Under the pieces are notes generated by a model, which did not search any database, was not told the origin of the DNA, and saw only the letters and a program-made list of their open reading frames with translations. The position numbers and the translations under genes were made by a program. From positions 62,001-126,000 of the forward strand of contig JACGCM010000832.1 in the NCBI GenBank assembly GCA_014058105.1: a stretch of DNA of 64,000 bases, written 5' to 3'. This DNA comes from Kingdonia uniflora. Its lineage: Eukaryota > Streptophyta > Magnoliopsida > Ranunculales > Circaeasteraceae. This document shows, piece by piece, positions 20,485 to 32,407 of this stretch; the first letter of the stretch is position 1; each line of letters begins with the position of its first letter.

Positions 20485-21820
20485 ACCCACTTGTGGAGGC
20501 TCATGGCGTTCCAGGGGGATTTAAGCTTCTTATCGCTGCTATTAAGTAGGTAGTATGCGTTACCATCGACGACGTGGGATAGGAGGTAAGGGCCTTCTCA
20601 GTTAGGTTGGAGTTTACCCTTGTTGTGATTATGAGTTGTAGAGAATTTTTTTTTCATGACGTAGTCGCCTTCGCAGAACTGCCGAGGGATTACCCGTTTG
20701 TGATAGTTTCTTTTCAATGTCTCCTGATATCGGAGTATTCGGGAAGACGCTTCCTCTCTAGTCTCATCTATGAAGTCGAGGTTCTTAGCGAGGAGTCAGT
20801 CGTTAATTGTACTTCCTACAATCAGGGATCTCGTAGTATTGGCGATGATCTCGGTAGGTAGCACTGATTCGGAGCCATAAATGAGCATAAAGGGTGTGAA
20901 GCCGTACTTTTTTGCAGGGTCGCTCGGTAAGACCACAGAACGTGGGGTAGCTCATCCACCCAGCGACCTTTGGCCACGTCCAGTCGTTTACTGATGCCAT
21001 TGATTATTGTTTTGTTAATGGCCTCCGCCTACTCGTTTCCTTGGGGGTATCTGGGCCTTGAAGGGAGGATTTTGATGTTGTAAGGTCGTACGAAATCTTT
21101 GACTTTGCTTCCTATGAATTGTGTGCCATTGTCGGCCATCAGTACTGCGGGGACGCCGAACCATGTGATGATGTATTTCCATAGGAACCTGATGACCTCT
21201 TCCTCCCTAATACGAGCGAGGGTATCGCCTCGACCTATTTTCTAAAGTAGTTCGTTGTGTCCAGTAACCATTGGCGTATCCCGCTCGCCATAGGGAGAGC
21301 CCCGACTATATCAAGTCCCCACTTTGCAAATTGCCAGGGGCTAGAGACTGTGTGGAGGTCGATAACAGGTACGTGAATTAAGTGCCAATGGAATTGACAT
21401 TTGTCTTATTTTTGGGCATATGCTATGAAATCTTGTTGCATAGTTGGCCAATACAATCCTTGGGTACGAACACGATCAGCCACGAAACGACCCACTGTGT
21501 GGGCACCATAGACACCTTCATGGATTTCTACGATGACGGTATCAATTCTCTCTCCAGCGATTCACGTATGGTATAAAGACTATAGGCTTGTATGTAAGAG
21601 TTTGCCATTAATCATCATATATTTGCGGGCTCTGTTGCGGATGCTCTCGGTCGCCAACCGGTCATCAGGAAGGATGTGTTGTTCCCCGAGGATGTCAAGG
21701 AGAGATTGGCGCCAGTCATAAAGTACGAGTAGGTTAGTCTGTATGGCTGCTATTGGGGTCAGGGTGATGCTCGGTTTATCAAGGATATCGATCTGGATTA
21801 CATGGAGTTTGTCGCTGATG
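20485..21820 (-). pseudogene. Element D integrase region, heavily decayed
   Basis: The minus strand near 20490-20600 reads YLLSHVVDGNAYYLLN and WNAMSLHKWVQ, the C-terminal integrase pattern (GAYxL..LDG, PWNAxHLKxYY). Further upstream, interrupted pieces fit the integrase core: the minus strand around 21000-21300 encodes fragments such as SDNGTQF-like INGISKRLDV and WLLDTTNYF. Many stops; no catalytic triad can be read with confidence. Confidence 0.7.
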
Positions 21821-21899
21821 ATTCCTACTAGATACGCAAGGGCGTCCGAGTGTCTATTCTTACCGTAATGAATATGTTCGAGGTTGACCTTGCGGAACT

Positions 21900-22310
21900 T
21901 ACTTAGTCACTATTTTAGGGTTTTCATGTAGCCGACCATTCTGCCATTAGCCTACAACGTCCCGCTATGCTGGTTAACAACTAGCTACGAGTCGGTAAAG
22001 ATGAAAAGTTTTTCCACACCCAGAGTCAACGCTGTCTCTACTCCACATAACTATGCCTTGTATTCAGCCTCATTGTTACTGAGGGGAACGTTGACCCGTA
22101 TGGCTTTCTCAATTTTCTCATCGGTAGGAGTAACCAGTACTATTCCATAATCGGAGCCACCCGTGTTGACGGATCCGTCAGTATACAGCCGCCATCCCTT
22201 AGTATATGTCGGCTTGTCAATATCGATGTAGGCATCATGGTCGTCAACCTCGTCGTTATGTCAGTTGTCATCAGCGATGGGGAGGTCTGTGAAGAGGTTA
22301 GCGACTACCT
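21900..22310 (-). pseudogene. Element D second RNase H (archaeal-type, dual-RNH signature of Tat)
   Basis: The minus strand carries VNVPLSNNEAEYKA, ETALTLGVEKLFIFTDS and LVVNQHSGT with stops between. NNEAEYxALIxGLxxA and the DSQLVVNQ block belong to the second, archaeal-like RNase H found beside the normal one in the Tat lineage. Its presence helps classify D. Confidence 0.78.
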
Positions 22311-22439
22311 GATCTTTAATTGTGACTCATGGCTCGTAACGGATGTCAAACTCTCCTAGAGTAATCGCCCATTTGGCGATCCGGCGTATTTTATCTTTCT
22401 TTACAAAAATCTCACGCAGTGGTTGGGTGGTGATGACCT

Positions 22440-22760
22440 TGATTTTGTAGGCCTGGAAGTATGGTCAGAGTTTCTGTGAGGCGTATACCAGCGCATGGGC
22501 CTGTTTCTCTAGAGTGGAGTAGCGCAGTTTTGCTCCCAGGAGGGTTTTACAGACGAAGTGCATTTCTTTCTTAGTTCGGTTTGCCGTACGAACGAGGGCC
22601 GCGTTGATGGATTCATCTATATTTCCGAGGTACAAACCTAGTAACTCATGTTCGGTGGGGGTACTGAGGATGGGCAAAGTGGCTAAGTAGTGCAGCATGT
22701 TCTGGAAGGCTGCCTCGCATTCATCATACTATTATCGCTTTTTGGTCTCCCGAATGCACT
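22440..22760 (-). pseudogene. Element D first RNase H
   Basis: The 77-codon frame 22465-22698 reads PTEHELLGLYLGNIDESINA, KTLLGAKLRYSTLEKQAHAL, VYASQKL. These match the RT-linked RNase H of Gypsy elements (LxLYLAVSxxAVSAVLV; LxxAExRYxxxEKxALALV). It is one reading frame within a pol otherwise broken at about 22700. Confidence 0.85.
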
Positions 22761-22779
22761 GAAACAACGGACAACATTT

Positions 22780-23600
22780 GTAGGAAGCTTTATAAATGAA
22801 GCATCCGAGAGCTGCAACATTTGATGAGGGCTTGCACTTGTTTTTGTATCCATGGCAATGGTATACAGGCGAGAACACAGATTTGATCAGGGTCGGCCTC
22901 GATGCCGCATTGGGTGATGAGGTGTCCGAGGAACTTTCCTGAGGAGACACCGAAACTGTACTTCCCTGGGTTAAGACGCATCTTATAGGACCGTACCTTT
23001 GTGAATTCCGTCTCGAGGTCGCTAAGATGGTCGCCGCTCAGTCTGCTCTTGACTAGCATGTCATTGATATAAAGCTCAACTATTTTTCCCAACAGTTTTT
23101 CAAACATAGTGATGATGACGCGTTGGTAAGTGAATTCCGCATTCTTCAGGCCGAAAGGCATGACTGTATAGCAGTATAAGTTGTGTTCTGTGGTAAAGAA
23201 AGTGTACTCTTAATCATCCACTGCTAATGGTATTTGGTTGTACCCGGAGTAACCGTCCATGAATGACAACCGCTTGTGGTCGGCCATGGAATCGACTAGT
23301 CTGGTGACGAGGGGCATGGGAAAGCTATCTTTTGGGCAGTGCTGGTTGAGGTTGGTAATATCGATGCACACTCGGGTTTTCCTATTTTTCTTCGGGACGA
23401 CGACCACGTTAGCTGCATAGCGTGGGCAGTCAGCGGGTTGGATAAAGCCTGCATACAATAACTTTTGGATCTCATCGTTGATTGCCCCACGTAGCCGTGG
23501 TGCTGCTCGGAGTGGTTTCTGCTTGACGGGGCTGGCCTTCTCGTGAACATGTAGGTGATGACAGGCCAACGCAGGGTCTATGCCTGACATTTCATCGAAG
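22780..23600 (-). pseudogene. Element D reverse transcriptase
   Basis: Frames 23210-23590 and 22790-23161 give MSGIDPALACHHLHV, INDEIQKLLYAGFIQPADCP, NVVVVPKKNRKTRVCIDITN, NQHCPKDSFPMP, SFMDGYSGYNQIPLA, then MPFGLKNAEFTYQRV and the catalytic strand. The normal YVDDMLVKS is YINDMLVKS, with the first catalytic aspartate replaced by Asn. The MSGIDP..ACHHL start and CPKDSFPMP are typical of Tat. A break between 23161 and 23210 splits the two halves. Confidence 0.92.
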
Positions 23601-24025
23601 GACCAAGCAAAAATATCTTTGAACTACCGGAGGAGTGTGATAAGGTTTGCTTGCTCGCCACTTGTCAATAAAGAACCAATATATATTATTCTCATGGGGC
23701 CATCGATATCAATCGGAATGACTGGCTCCATGAGAGGTGGGGTCCATGATTTACTAAACGTACTTATAATTATATCGTTCTGGTCATGTATTGTGTCTGG
23801 GAGTATTACCTTATCCAGGTGGTGAGGAACGGGGGACGAGTCCACCGCCATGGGTTCGTTCCTTGTTCGTTGCTAATCCTCTTGCGCGACGTGCTTTTCT
23901 TTTTGCTTGGTGTTCTCTTGATTGATTAAGTTTTGTAGTGATTTGGCATAATAGAAATGAGCTGCGACCTGGCAGCCTTGTATCTGGTAGGGGCCAGACT
24001 TTGTTGGGAAGCGTGTTACCTAGCG

Positions 24026-24310
24026 TTAGAAAGAAGGGACGACCTTCATGGCGTAAATCCAGTCTCGTCCTAGAATCCCGTTGTAGTGAACTGTAAGACT
24101 GTTGATGACGATGAATGTTGTAGGTACCACGACCGAGCCGAATTGTACCTTAGTGACGAGCTCTCCCATGGCTCGTTCAGTGGACCCGTTAAAACTAGAA
24201 ATCTCTATTTTGGAGGGTACTAGGCAATTCTGCATGCTTATGTTCGGAAGGGCAATATAGTAAAGGATGTTAGCGCCACTGCCAGAATTGACCAACATTA
24301 TCTTAACGAG
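24026..24310 (-). pseudogene. Element D aspartic protease
   Basis: The 90-codon frame reads MLVNSGSGANILYYIALPNI and later HYNGILGRDWIYAMKVVPSF. This is the Gypsy protease with LVDSGSSADIL changed to LVNSGSGANIL, so the catalytic Asp is Asn. The ILGRDW block is the flap-to-end region. Confidence 0.88.
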
Positions 24311-24429
24311 GACACCACCAATTACAATTCAAATGATGAGGGCGTCATCGTGAGGATGAGAAACTGTGCCGAGGTCGTGATCGGTGAATTCCTGTTCGGG
24401 CGGAGAGCGAGTGGCTGCTTCAATGCTAT

Positions 24430-26433
24430 GAGCCATTCGTTGGTTCTCGGTGAGGCGGTAACATTGCCTCGTAGAATTGGAGACGAAATGCTATGACGGA
24501 GCTTAGTTGAGGTCCCCTAATATCATTTCGCATACTGCTAGATGCCCCGGTGCCCGGATATTTGTCGCGGGTTGGTTGAGGCGATATGTCAGCGGGCAGG
24601 ATCTATATTTTGAGGTAATGAGTTTAGCGGCCGAGGCAGAACCAAGTCTCGATCATATTGATGAGGTCATAGCATTCCTCGGTTGTGTGGTCATGTATCT
24701 TGTGATGCACACAGTATGGGCGGCCAGGTCGGTCGGGCTTAGAGCGAGGTTTTCTATACTCAGGGTCATTCTTGACTGCTAGGAGTAGGTCCGCCTGTGA
24801 GATGGTCAGGTCACTGAGAGGGTATTGTTCCCATCGGGTGGCTCTTTGACATCCGTCTCTGGGTGTTTCTACTTTATCTTATGGGTCGTGATCTGTACGT
24901 TGTTTGTTTATGCTAACGTTGGGGTCTTCTTGGCTGTCCCGTGGGTGTTTAGGTACCACGGAACGTACTACTGGCATAGGTGCGGACGTGGTGCCCAGGA
25001 GGGCGGAAGTTTGCGAGGCGGAGGTACGGTTGTCAACTTTCACGTTCTGATATTTTTAGACCTTCTCATACAGATGCTCGAGGGTTTTGGGCCATTTCTT
25101 ATGTAGGGCCACACATAGTTTAGATCCGGGGAGGCAGGCGCCCATGAAGGCGAGGCATGCTGTTGGTGCGTCGACCCATTCTATGAGGGTGAGCTCGCTT
25201 TTAAACCTTGATAGGAAAGAGTCGGTGGTTTCACCAATCTGTTATTTCAATGAGAATAGCTCCGCTAACTATTTCTTTTACTGCTAGTTGTGGAGGTACT
25301 TCTCGATGAATGCCAGCGATAGTTGTTTGAGCGGGGATATAGAATTGCGCTCGAGCCTCTGAAACTAGGTGAGGGCCCCATCGAACAAGGTCGAGGGGAA
25401 TAGACGACACATGTGTTCATCCGTCTGATGCTGTAGGTCGATGCTATATTAAAACTTGGATAGGTACTGGCTAGGATCTTGGCAGCCAGTGAAGGCCTTG
25501 ATTTTGAGTCGAGGGTAACTTTTGCCCAGGACGTATCTTCATATGGCCGCGGTGAAAGGTATATTGTGGATCCGGCGGAGTGTCTCCGTAGTTAACTGCC
25601 TAGTTGGATCTGTGCCTTGCATTGCCCAAATAAGTGCCTCCACAGATACTGCTGTTAATGGTTGCTGGTCGTGGGTTCCCATGACCCGTCTGTGGATGAC
25701 TTCCCCCCTGGTTGATGACTCGTTAATGTGTCTATCATAGTTTGGGGCGTAGGTCTATGCTGACGAGGGCATACCCGGATACCGATCGTGAAACCTCTTA
25801 TTATATGCGTAATACCGGTCGTAGCGGGGGTAGTAGCCGTGGCCATGGGGGTAGGAGGGGTCATCAGGGATGTAAGGAGGATGCCATGGCGGGTGCTTTA
25901 CATGGCCATCGACATATCGTGTACCATATTCCGCGATGGGAGCTGGTGCTCGAGGGTCGTAGGGCTGTGGAGCAGAACGACTGGGATGATGTGGATCGTT
26001 TCGACCGAGCTGATAAGTCGGCCAGGGCTGTGGTTGACCCATACCATGGTAAGCCGGGGGGGGGAGGGAGGAAACGGCGCTGGTAGTCATCGAGGCGGCG
26101 CATAAGGTTGGTGAAGCGGAGTTGTTGAGTGCTCGACTGTCGGGTTAAGGTTTGCATTATCCCTGTGAGCTGCCTCATGCGGGGTGGACTCGTTTACCGA
26201 CGCGAAAACCACCGGGCCACCTGGTGGCAGGTGGGTATTAGCGACTAGGGTATCGCGAAGAGTATCATTGGCGAGTTGAGGCTGGCGTATCTGGTCGTCC
26301 TTTGTGGACATTTGTTCCTACAGCTACAACAACGCTGCCCCCATCTTAGCCATGGCTTATTCTTGATAGTGATTACGGGTGAAAACCATCGTTGCTCGGA
26401 AGATGCTTCGGTGGGGAACGCAAATGGTGCCAA
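24430..26433 (-). pseudogene. Element D gag
   Basis: Minus strand order from the 5' side: N-terminal low-complexity and Pro/Tyr-rich part (frames at 25755-26433), capsid-like core near 25090-25460 (SFLSRFKSELTLIEWVDAPT, AFMGACLPGSKLC, LHKKWPKTLEHLYEKV, with in-frame stops), then a nucleocapsid-like segment at 24640-24850 (YCVHHKIHDHTTEECYDLI), which is the C..H...H..TEEC finger of Tat gag proteins. Many stops show long decay. Confidence 0.75.
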
Positions 26434-26434
26434 T
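26419..26434 (-). promoter_or_regulatory. Primer-binding-site region of element D
   Basis: Just inside the right LTR the minus strand reads ATTGGCACCATTTGCG, a mutated version of the TTGGCGCCGTCTGTGGG form usual for Tat elements. It marks the 5' end of the internal region and confirms minus orientation. Confidence 0.6.
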
Positions 26435-26943
26435 TATACTATCTCAGTTCTACTAGGAGGCAACAATAATCGTTTGGTGGATTAGTCTTGATACTGTACC
26501 GGAGGAGGGTACCGCTCAACTCTCTCCAGGTTCCTCTCTGTCCCTCTGGTTATGTAAGGGGATGTTGAAGAAGAGTAGAATGCTGGAAGAAGAAGAAAAG
26601 TGCCCTCTTGGTTTACACCTTCCCTTCTATTTATAGGGATGATTTGACCTAGGAGCATCCTTGCTCACGTACCCTGGAAAATTCCTAGGCTATCCCTTCA
26701 GGGTCGTGGGCTTGGGTGCTCGTTGTTATAGTTTTCTAGTCCCTAGCATTTTGCTTGTTGTTCAAAGATACTCGTAGAGTGGCTTTGCTGGAGTCTCCGT
26801 ACTCTGAGTGTTGGTCGCGCGATGAACTTTCTTGTTGACGATCTGTCGCTTCGCTGTTCGGTCTTGATGAGGTCGTGGTCGTAAGACGAGCCTTCTTGTT
26901 GGATGACCTGCCATTTCGTTACTAGGGGGAGCGTGCTCTTACA
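26435..26943 (-). repeat. Element D, right LTR (5' LTR), 509 bp
   Basis: Edges TATACTATCTCAG and GCTCTTACA, homologous end-to-end with 14877-15385. The outer flank is CCCCC (26944-26948), matching 14872-14876. Both copies have edge mutations (left copy ends ATA, right copy starts TA). Confidence 0.92.
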
Positions 26944-26948
26944 CCCCC
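26944..26948. repeat. Target-site duplication of element D (CCCCC, right copy)
   Basis: Five C residues follow the right LTR, as five precede the left LTR at 14872-14876. The target was the polypurine tract of element C. Confidence 0.85.
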
Positions 26949-27629
26949 AAACTTGTCTTTTGCTCATCCGGAGTTAAATAAAATAATAGCCACTTTCGCA
27001 GGGAGCGCGATTGCATTTGGCATATGCAACAAGCCGTTAAACCTCTAGGTTTAGCTTGGTGGACGAGTGTTGTCTCGTGAGGGTTTGCAGTGACTATACC
27101 CGCAAAAGTCAATAATGACATTTTAAATAATTCTAGAATACACATGACTCATTTCCTTTGAACTTATCCTTACTTAGTTGTGACAAAATATATCGATGAA
27201 GAAATCCTTAAACTTGCTATTCTCCCAAGTATACCAAAGAATATTTTAAGCTTATCCGAAACTAGAGGTACTACCTCAAGATTAGAAAGAGATTCAAATA
27301 TTTTTCTTTAGCTATATTTGAGTGTATAGTACAAATAGTTTTATCGCCTAATACATTTTCTAGAATAATTTACTCAATTTTTGGTAGTCTAGTTCTTGTT
27401 GGAATAAATTCAACGGTTAGTTCGACAAGTACCTTAGTCAATTCGTATTCCTAGAATTTTACTTTTTCTTTTCTTTTCTTTAGCAAGCCTTTTATTCTGA
27501 GTAATCTGCTTCTTAGTGAAGTTTCCATAACAAGGAGTTTTCGGTTGACAATCCCTGCTATTTGGCTAAGGTTGCCGGGGTGTGCTGCCTCATCATGACC
27601 TAGACTCAGGATTCTCATAAGTAACATTT
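26949..27629 (-). other. Element C internal sequence next to its polypurine tract
   Basis: By orientation this is the 3' untranslated side of C. No reading frame with a recognisable motif is seen on either strand; it is AT-rich. It begins (minus strand) GAGCAAAAGACAAGTTT, the upstream half of C's polypurine tract. Confidence 0.5.
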
Positions 27630-28440
27630 TCTTATGCTCCTTTCATATAGTCCCCATCATGGTTTTGAAAAGCAACATTTAGCCCAGATCTTCTATCGCA
27701 GAATGTCGTCTGAGAATCGTTACAAGCTAGAATCCATGCATAGTGGCAAATTTCAGGACCTGGAACCCAAAAGAGCTTATGAGGAGTTTGAGACATTAGT
27801 TGAGAACTCTCTACAGTGAGATTTTGATCTACATAGAAATGTTCACACATCCATGAAAGGTGTCTTATATGAAGTGAGAGTTAGGGAACGACCATAAAAA
27901 CCCAATTAAATACTCTTACCCCAAAAATTGAGGCTATGACTATAAATCAATCTAAGGGTAGTGTGAACCAATTTCAGCAACATGGGTGCACCATTTGTTA
28001 TGATGTCACCCATGTGGCTCAAATGTATCCCATGTTAAATGAAATAAATGACAATCAGGAGCAAGTGAATGCTTTGAGTAATACCTTCAAGAGGTCATTT
28101 GACCCGTACAAGCCAACTTGGCAGAACCACCCAATTTTTTGTGTGGAAGAACAACCAACCCAGTCCTGGTTTTGGAGAGCCACAAACCTCAGTTCATAAT
28201 TTTCCTAGGAATTCCAATTCTCAGTCCTATCCTCAAGCATCTCAGCAAACCTTTCAGTCATCCAAACAGTTTCTACCTTCTCCACCTAAACCATCTTTGG
28301 AAGACACCCTTGTTTTCTTCATGCAACAATCAATGAAAAATCAAAAACAAGCGTTGCAATTTCAGTAACAAATGATCCAATTCCTACAACAGACTTTGGT
28401 GAATCAAAAATCTACATCCCAATCTATCTCTAATTTAGAG
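27630..28440 (+). pseudogene. Athila-type gag fragment, inverted relative to element C
   Basis: Plus-strand frame 27634-27819 reads FYRRMSSENRYKLESMHSGK and RAYEEFETLVENS, which is the capsid-end pattern of Athila gag (FYxGLxxxxR..LDxAxxGxFxxKTxxEAxxLxExxAxNS). Around 27980 CTICYDVTHVAQMYPM resembles the gag zinc-finger position (C..C....H), and a Gln/Ser/Pro-rich stretch follows to 28440. The 5' end of gag is missing and frames are shifted. Confidence 0.8.
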
Positions 28441-28534
28441 ACTCAGATAAGATAATTGGCAAATACATTGCATGAGAGAATACTAAGTAAGCTAACTTGC
28501 CAACCTAAATTTAATCCGAAAGGACCACTGGGTT

Positions 28535-29180
28535 TTGATTCTAGTTCAATCCCAAAATAGCTTAATGCCATTACTACTCTTCGAACTACAAATTGATAAC
28601 CGAGTTGAAATACGTAGGGTTGAGCCAACACTAGTTACTATTGAGGATGAGGTATGTATGAGTGAACCAGTTGTAGTAAGCAACCATAAACCTTCTAAGA
28701 AATCTAAGGAGTTGCCTACTTCGTCCGTTTCCATACCAAAGGTACGTGTTGAGCCAAAGGTACCTTATCCACAACGCCTTCTTCCGGCTAATAAAAGGAT
28801 TCAATTTGACGAGATATTGGATACATTTAATCAAGTTCATATAAATATTCCAGTACTCGATGCTATCATGCTTATTCCTGCATATGCCAAATTCCTTAAG
28901 GATGTGTGCACTAGGAAAAGGAAAATCAATGTGCAAAAGAAAATCTTCTTGACTGAGACACTAACCCCTCCGAAGCTTCGAGATCCTGGAAGCCCAACCA
29001 TCCCTTGTAAAATTGGAGATCACAAAGTAGATAGGGCCTTACTTGACTTGGGGGCTAGTGTGAATGTCTTACTGTACTCTGTCTCTCAGAAATTAGAACT
29101 TGGAGAATTCAAACTTACCCAAATGATACTTTAATTGGCTGATAGGTAAATACGATACCCACGTTGTATCCTTGAGGATA
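28535..29180 (+). pseudogene. Athila-type protease region
   Basis: The 199-codon frame 28535-29134 carries VPYPQRLLPANKRIQFDEIL, DTFNQVHINIPVLDAIMLIP and AYAKFLKDVCTRKRK, then PPKLRDPGSPTIPCKIGDHK and ALLDLGASVNVLLYSVSQKL. The DLGASVN block is the protease site (usually DLGASIN). These motifs in this order are characteristic of Athila polyproteins. A stop at 29134 is followed by in-family sequence (LADR, YPRxI). Confidence 0.93.
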
Positions 29181-29212
29181 TTCTTATCAAGGTTGATACT
29201 CTCATTTTTCCC

Positions 29213-30303
29213 GTGGACTTTAATGTTTTGGACACTAAAGATGTCATAAATCCTAGCTGTGAGATCCCTGTGATATTGGGCCGCTCTTTTCTTGCGACTG
29301 CCCATGCCATTATTAATTGTTTTAATGGGGTCTTACAATTATCAAAGGAAGACATGAAGATCAAATTTAATGTTTTTAACAATAATACTCAATTCCTTCA
29401 TTCTGATAACATGGCTGAGCTGAATATGATTGACTCCCTAGTTTACAACTTGTTCCCTAAATCATTTTTTGAGGACCCCATAGATTCATGTCTTGTGAAC
29501 TTTGGTGAGGACTTTGATGAAGACACGGGCGTTGAAGAGTTTAATGCCTTACTCAACTCAACTCCTATTTTTAACATATCTAAATGGAGACCTAGACTGA
29601 AACCTCATAAACCATCAACTACTTTGCCTATTCCATCCATTGTTAAACCACCTCAGCTGGACCTCAAGCCATTACCCAATACTCTCAAGTATGCCTTTAA
29701 AGGTAATTCTGAAACTCTACCTGTGATAATAGCTTCCAATCTAGATGCAGACCAGGAAGGTAGACTACTGAGTATCCTTAGAAAACATAAATCAGCCATG
29801 GGGTGGTTTATAACAGACTTGAAGGGAATTAGCCTGGCTGTGTGCATGCATCGCATCAATTTCGAGGAAGGTGCTAAAAATTTGTGTGAGATGCAACGGC
29901 GTATAAATCCAACTATGATGGAGGTGGTTAAAAAGGAAGTTCTCAAGCTATTAGACTCGGGTATAATATACCCCATTTCGGATAGTAACTGGGTCAGCCA
30001 TGTTAAAGTTATACCCAAGAAATTAGGGATTACTGTAGTAAAAAATGAGAATAATAAATTAATCCCTACCTGTATGACCACCGGGTGGCATGTTTGTATC
30101 GATTACAGAAAGTTGAACACGATCACTAGGAAATATCATTTTCCTCTTCCATTCATTGATCAAATGCTTGAGCGATTAGCAAGAAAAAAGTTATTATTGT
30201 TTTCTTGGCGATTATTCTGGATATAATCAGATCCCCATCGCTCAAAAAGATCAGAAGAAAACCATATTCACATGTTCCTACAGGACTTATGCTTATCGAC
30301 GTA
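29213..30303 (+). pseudogene. Athila-type reverse transcriptase, truncated
   Basis: The 337-codon frame reads VILGRSFLATAHAIINCFNG, LKPLPNTLKYAFKGNSETLP, KGISLAVCMHRINFEEGAKN, QRRINPTMMEVVKKEVLKLL, DSGIIYPISDSNWVSHVKVI and GWHVCIDYRKLNTITRKYHF then PLPFIDQMLERLA. After a shift at about 30200, GDYSGYNQIPIAQKDQKKTI and FTCSYRTYAYRRI follow. It stops abruptly at about 30303, before the catalytic YVDD region. RNase H and integrase are absent. The gene runs on the plus strand although C's LTRs, primer site and polypurine tract run on the minus strand. Confidence 0.94.
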
Positions 30304-30464
30304 TCCTTTACTCTCTCCCCCTTACCCTCTACCCCTTTTCATTTCCCCTCCCCGGCAACGGCGCTACCTCTTCCTTTCATTTCATCCTTTCTCTTTTTTA
30401 TTTTTATTTTATTTTATTTCTTTCTCCCCTTTCCAATTTTTACCCTCTCCTCCCCTCTTTCATT
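30304..30464 (-). promoter_or_regulatory. Element C leader with primer-binding-like motif
   Basis: Almost pure pyrimidine on the plus strand (purine on the minus strand) except for TCCCCGGCAACGGCGCTA at 30349-30366. On the minus strand this is GCGCCGTTGCCGGGGA, which normally follows the 5' LTR of Athila/Tat elements (TTGGCGCCGTTGCCGGGGA). It confirms that C is oriented on the minus strand. The motif is about 100 bp from the LTR edge, further than usual. Confidence 0.8.
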
Positions 30465-31713
30465 TGATAAGAGGTTTTTATGGCATCAAACAAAATACTC
30501 GCTCAATGTACTATTGTCGAATTGTAGCACGTATGAGTGAGATCGAATCCACAAGGAGGTTTTGGAAATAAATACTTTCAAGATCGAATAACGATTTTAT
30601 ATGAGATAAATCTTAGAAGAATAAATAAAAAACTAATTATAAAACTTAATGAGGGAAAGATCCAAGGTTCGGACTTGGCCTCTACCTTTCGAAATACTAA
30701 TCGATATATAACTAGATCCTAATATCTCCACCCATCATATGTTCGTGTTAAGACACATACGATGTTGTAAAATAAACCACTAAATCTGTGGTCAAGCATT
30801 TAGTGGTTATGCTTTTAAGAGATGGTGAAGAGTGTCTTAGAGAATTATCAACTTAACCATGGCTAGGCTTGAGTAAGTTCTCAAGTGTTTTCTCCTGTTT
30901 AGATCTCCATATCAAGTCTATGGTTAGTAACACTTGTTTGTATCCAAAGTTATCATACACCAAATCGAAGCTATGGCTGAGCCTTCGATATGATGCATTA
31001 ACTTATCAATTATAAAGTACTAAGGGAAAACTAATTATAACCTAATTATTATCAACTATTGCTCATCTAAGAAGAGGCCTCATCCTTGCCTTATCTAGGA
31101 GATTAGCCGCTCATCTTTGACTTTATCGTATTAACAATTAATGGAGACATTAGCAAAAATTAAACTAAAAGAGAAGAAGTAGACAATTAAATAAAACTAA
31201 CTTTATTTCTTTTAAACTTGCTCCAATATGAGATGCTCCATTACAATGGGGGAGGGTTCCTTTTATAGGAGAAGGAACCCAAATTTAGAAACTATACATT
31301 AAATTGTAAAGAATATTTTCACAATAATATCTTCTAATTTTATAACCAATCTTCTAAGATTCTTGTATATCCCTTAAGTGATGTAAAGATCTTTCTTCAT
31401 CGAAACTTTTGCATATATCTTCCATAAAAAATATCTTCAAGGATCTTGGATGAAATATATTCTTTGATTTTATTTTCCAAGAATATTTGTGTATATATTT
31501 CTTCAATCTTGAGACCAAATATATTGTGTCTTTGACTTTTTGTGCTATGAACTATTAGAGACACATTTACTTGACTTTAAGAGTTTGGTTTCAAATATCC
31601 ATCTCCAATAGATGCAATCAAACAAACGTACATAAGTACCCAAAATTAAATATAATGAACGACTAAAATACATGTTCGGGTATATTAAAAATGTCATAAT
31701 TACACGCTCATCA
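30465..31713 (-). repeat. Element C, right LTR (5' LTR), 1249 bp
   Basis: Edges TGATAAGAGG and CGCTCATCA, the same length as the left LTR and similar throughout. Followed by AGCAT, the target duplication, and then directly by the Copia gag sequence that was interrupted. Confidence 0.93.
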
Positions 31714-32365
31714 AGCATTACCACATCATCACCGGTAGCAACAACCGAAGTATCTTTGGTCTTTTCATTGTTCTTCCCATCTTTCTTCTCTCTTTGGAAT
31801 TTTCGACAATCTTTCTTCCTATGGCCTTTCTTCCCATAATAGTAGCATTAAATATTTTTGTTCCTTCATTTTGATCTTCCTCTCGACTTGTCACAATTTT
31901 GATCATACCTCTTAGTAGATCTTCCGCGTTCTTTACAAGCCAATACTTGTGATTGAGAAGGACCCAATAAATTTCTTCTCACTTCTTCATTCAAGAAGCT
32001 ACTAGTAACTTGGCTCATCGTAAAAATACCATTCGGTGCCGAATTGATTAATGATACTACCAATTTTTCCCAACTTTTTGGTAGTAAACTAAGCAACAAC
32101 AAAGCTTGCAACTCATCTTCCACAAAGTTTGTGAAGAACTCTCATTTGACACATGGTGAAAAACAATATAATCCAACCATTGTTGAATAGTTCCGATCAT
32201 TTTTCTATCCATCTTTTTACAATCGTTGTCAGACATATCTTTTAGCTTTCTTCTGAACCCTTTAATGGGTACATACAAATCTTTGTAATAAAGAAAGTCT
32301 TCCATATTCGGCATTCAAATCGACTAATTGTTGTCGTTGAGGCTAACCATTCTTCCATCTATCAT
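31714..32365 (-). pseudogene. Copia A1 gag, upstream part
   Basis: The minus-strand frame from ATG at 32365 reads MIDGRMVSLNDNN, then NMEDFLYYKDLYVPIKGFRR, KKMDRKMIGTIQQWLDYIVF, QALLLLSLLPKSWEKLVVSL and FLNEEVRRNLLG. This is the usual Tork gag (UBN2-type capsid). Stops lie near codons 14 and 16 and further shifts follow. The zinc-finger region is eroded (AATATTTTTG where unit A2 has its C..C....H....C). It ends at the C insertion. Confidence 0.88.
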
Positions 32366-32407
32366 GAATCACACACGATCACCACCAACCAGGGCTCTGA
32401 CACCACT

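Noticed and set aside
25742..26105. Plus-strand frames of about 105-114 codons opposite element D gag
   Set aside because: They are shadows of a GC-rich, Pro/Tyr-rich minus-strand gag segment. No motif and no supporting context.
30205..30571. Two overlapping plus-strand frames of about 100-111 codons, rich in Pro, Leu, Ser and Phe
   Set aside because: They arise from the pyrimidine-rich complement of element C's purine-rich leader and have no domain.
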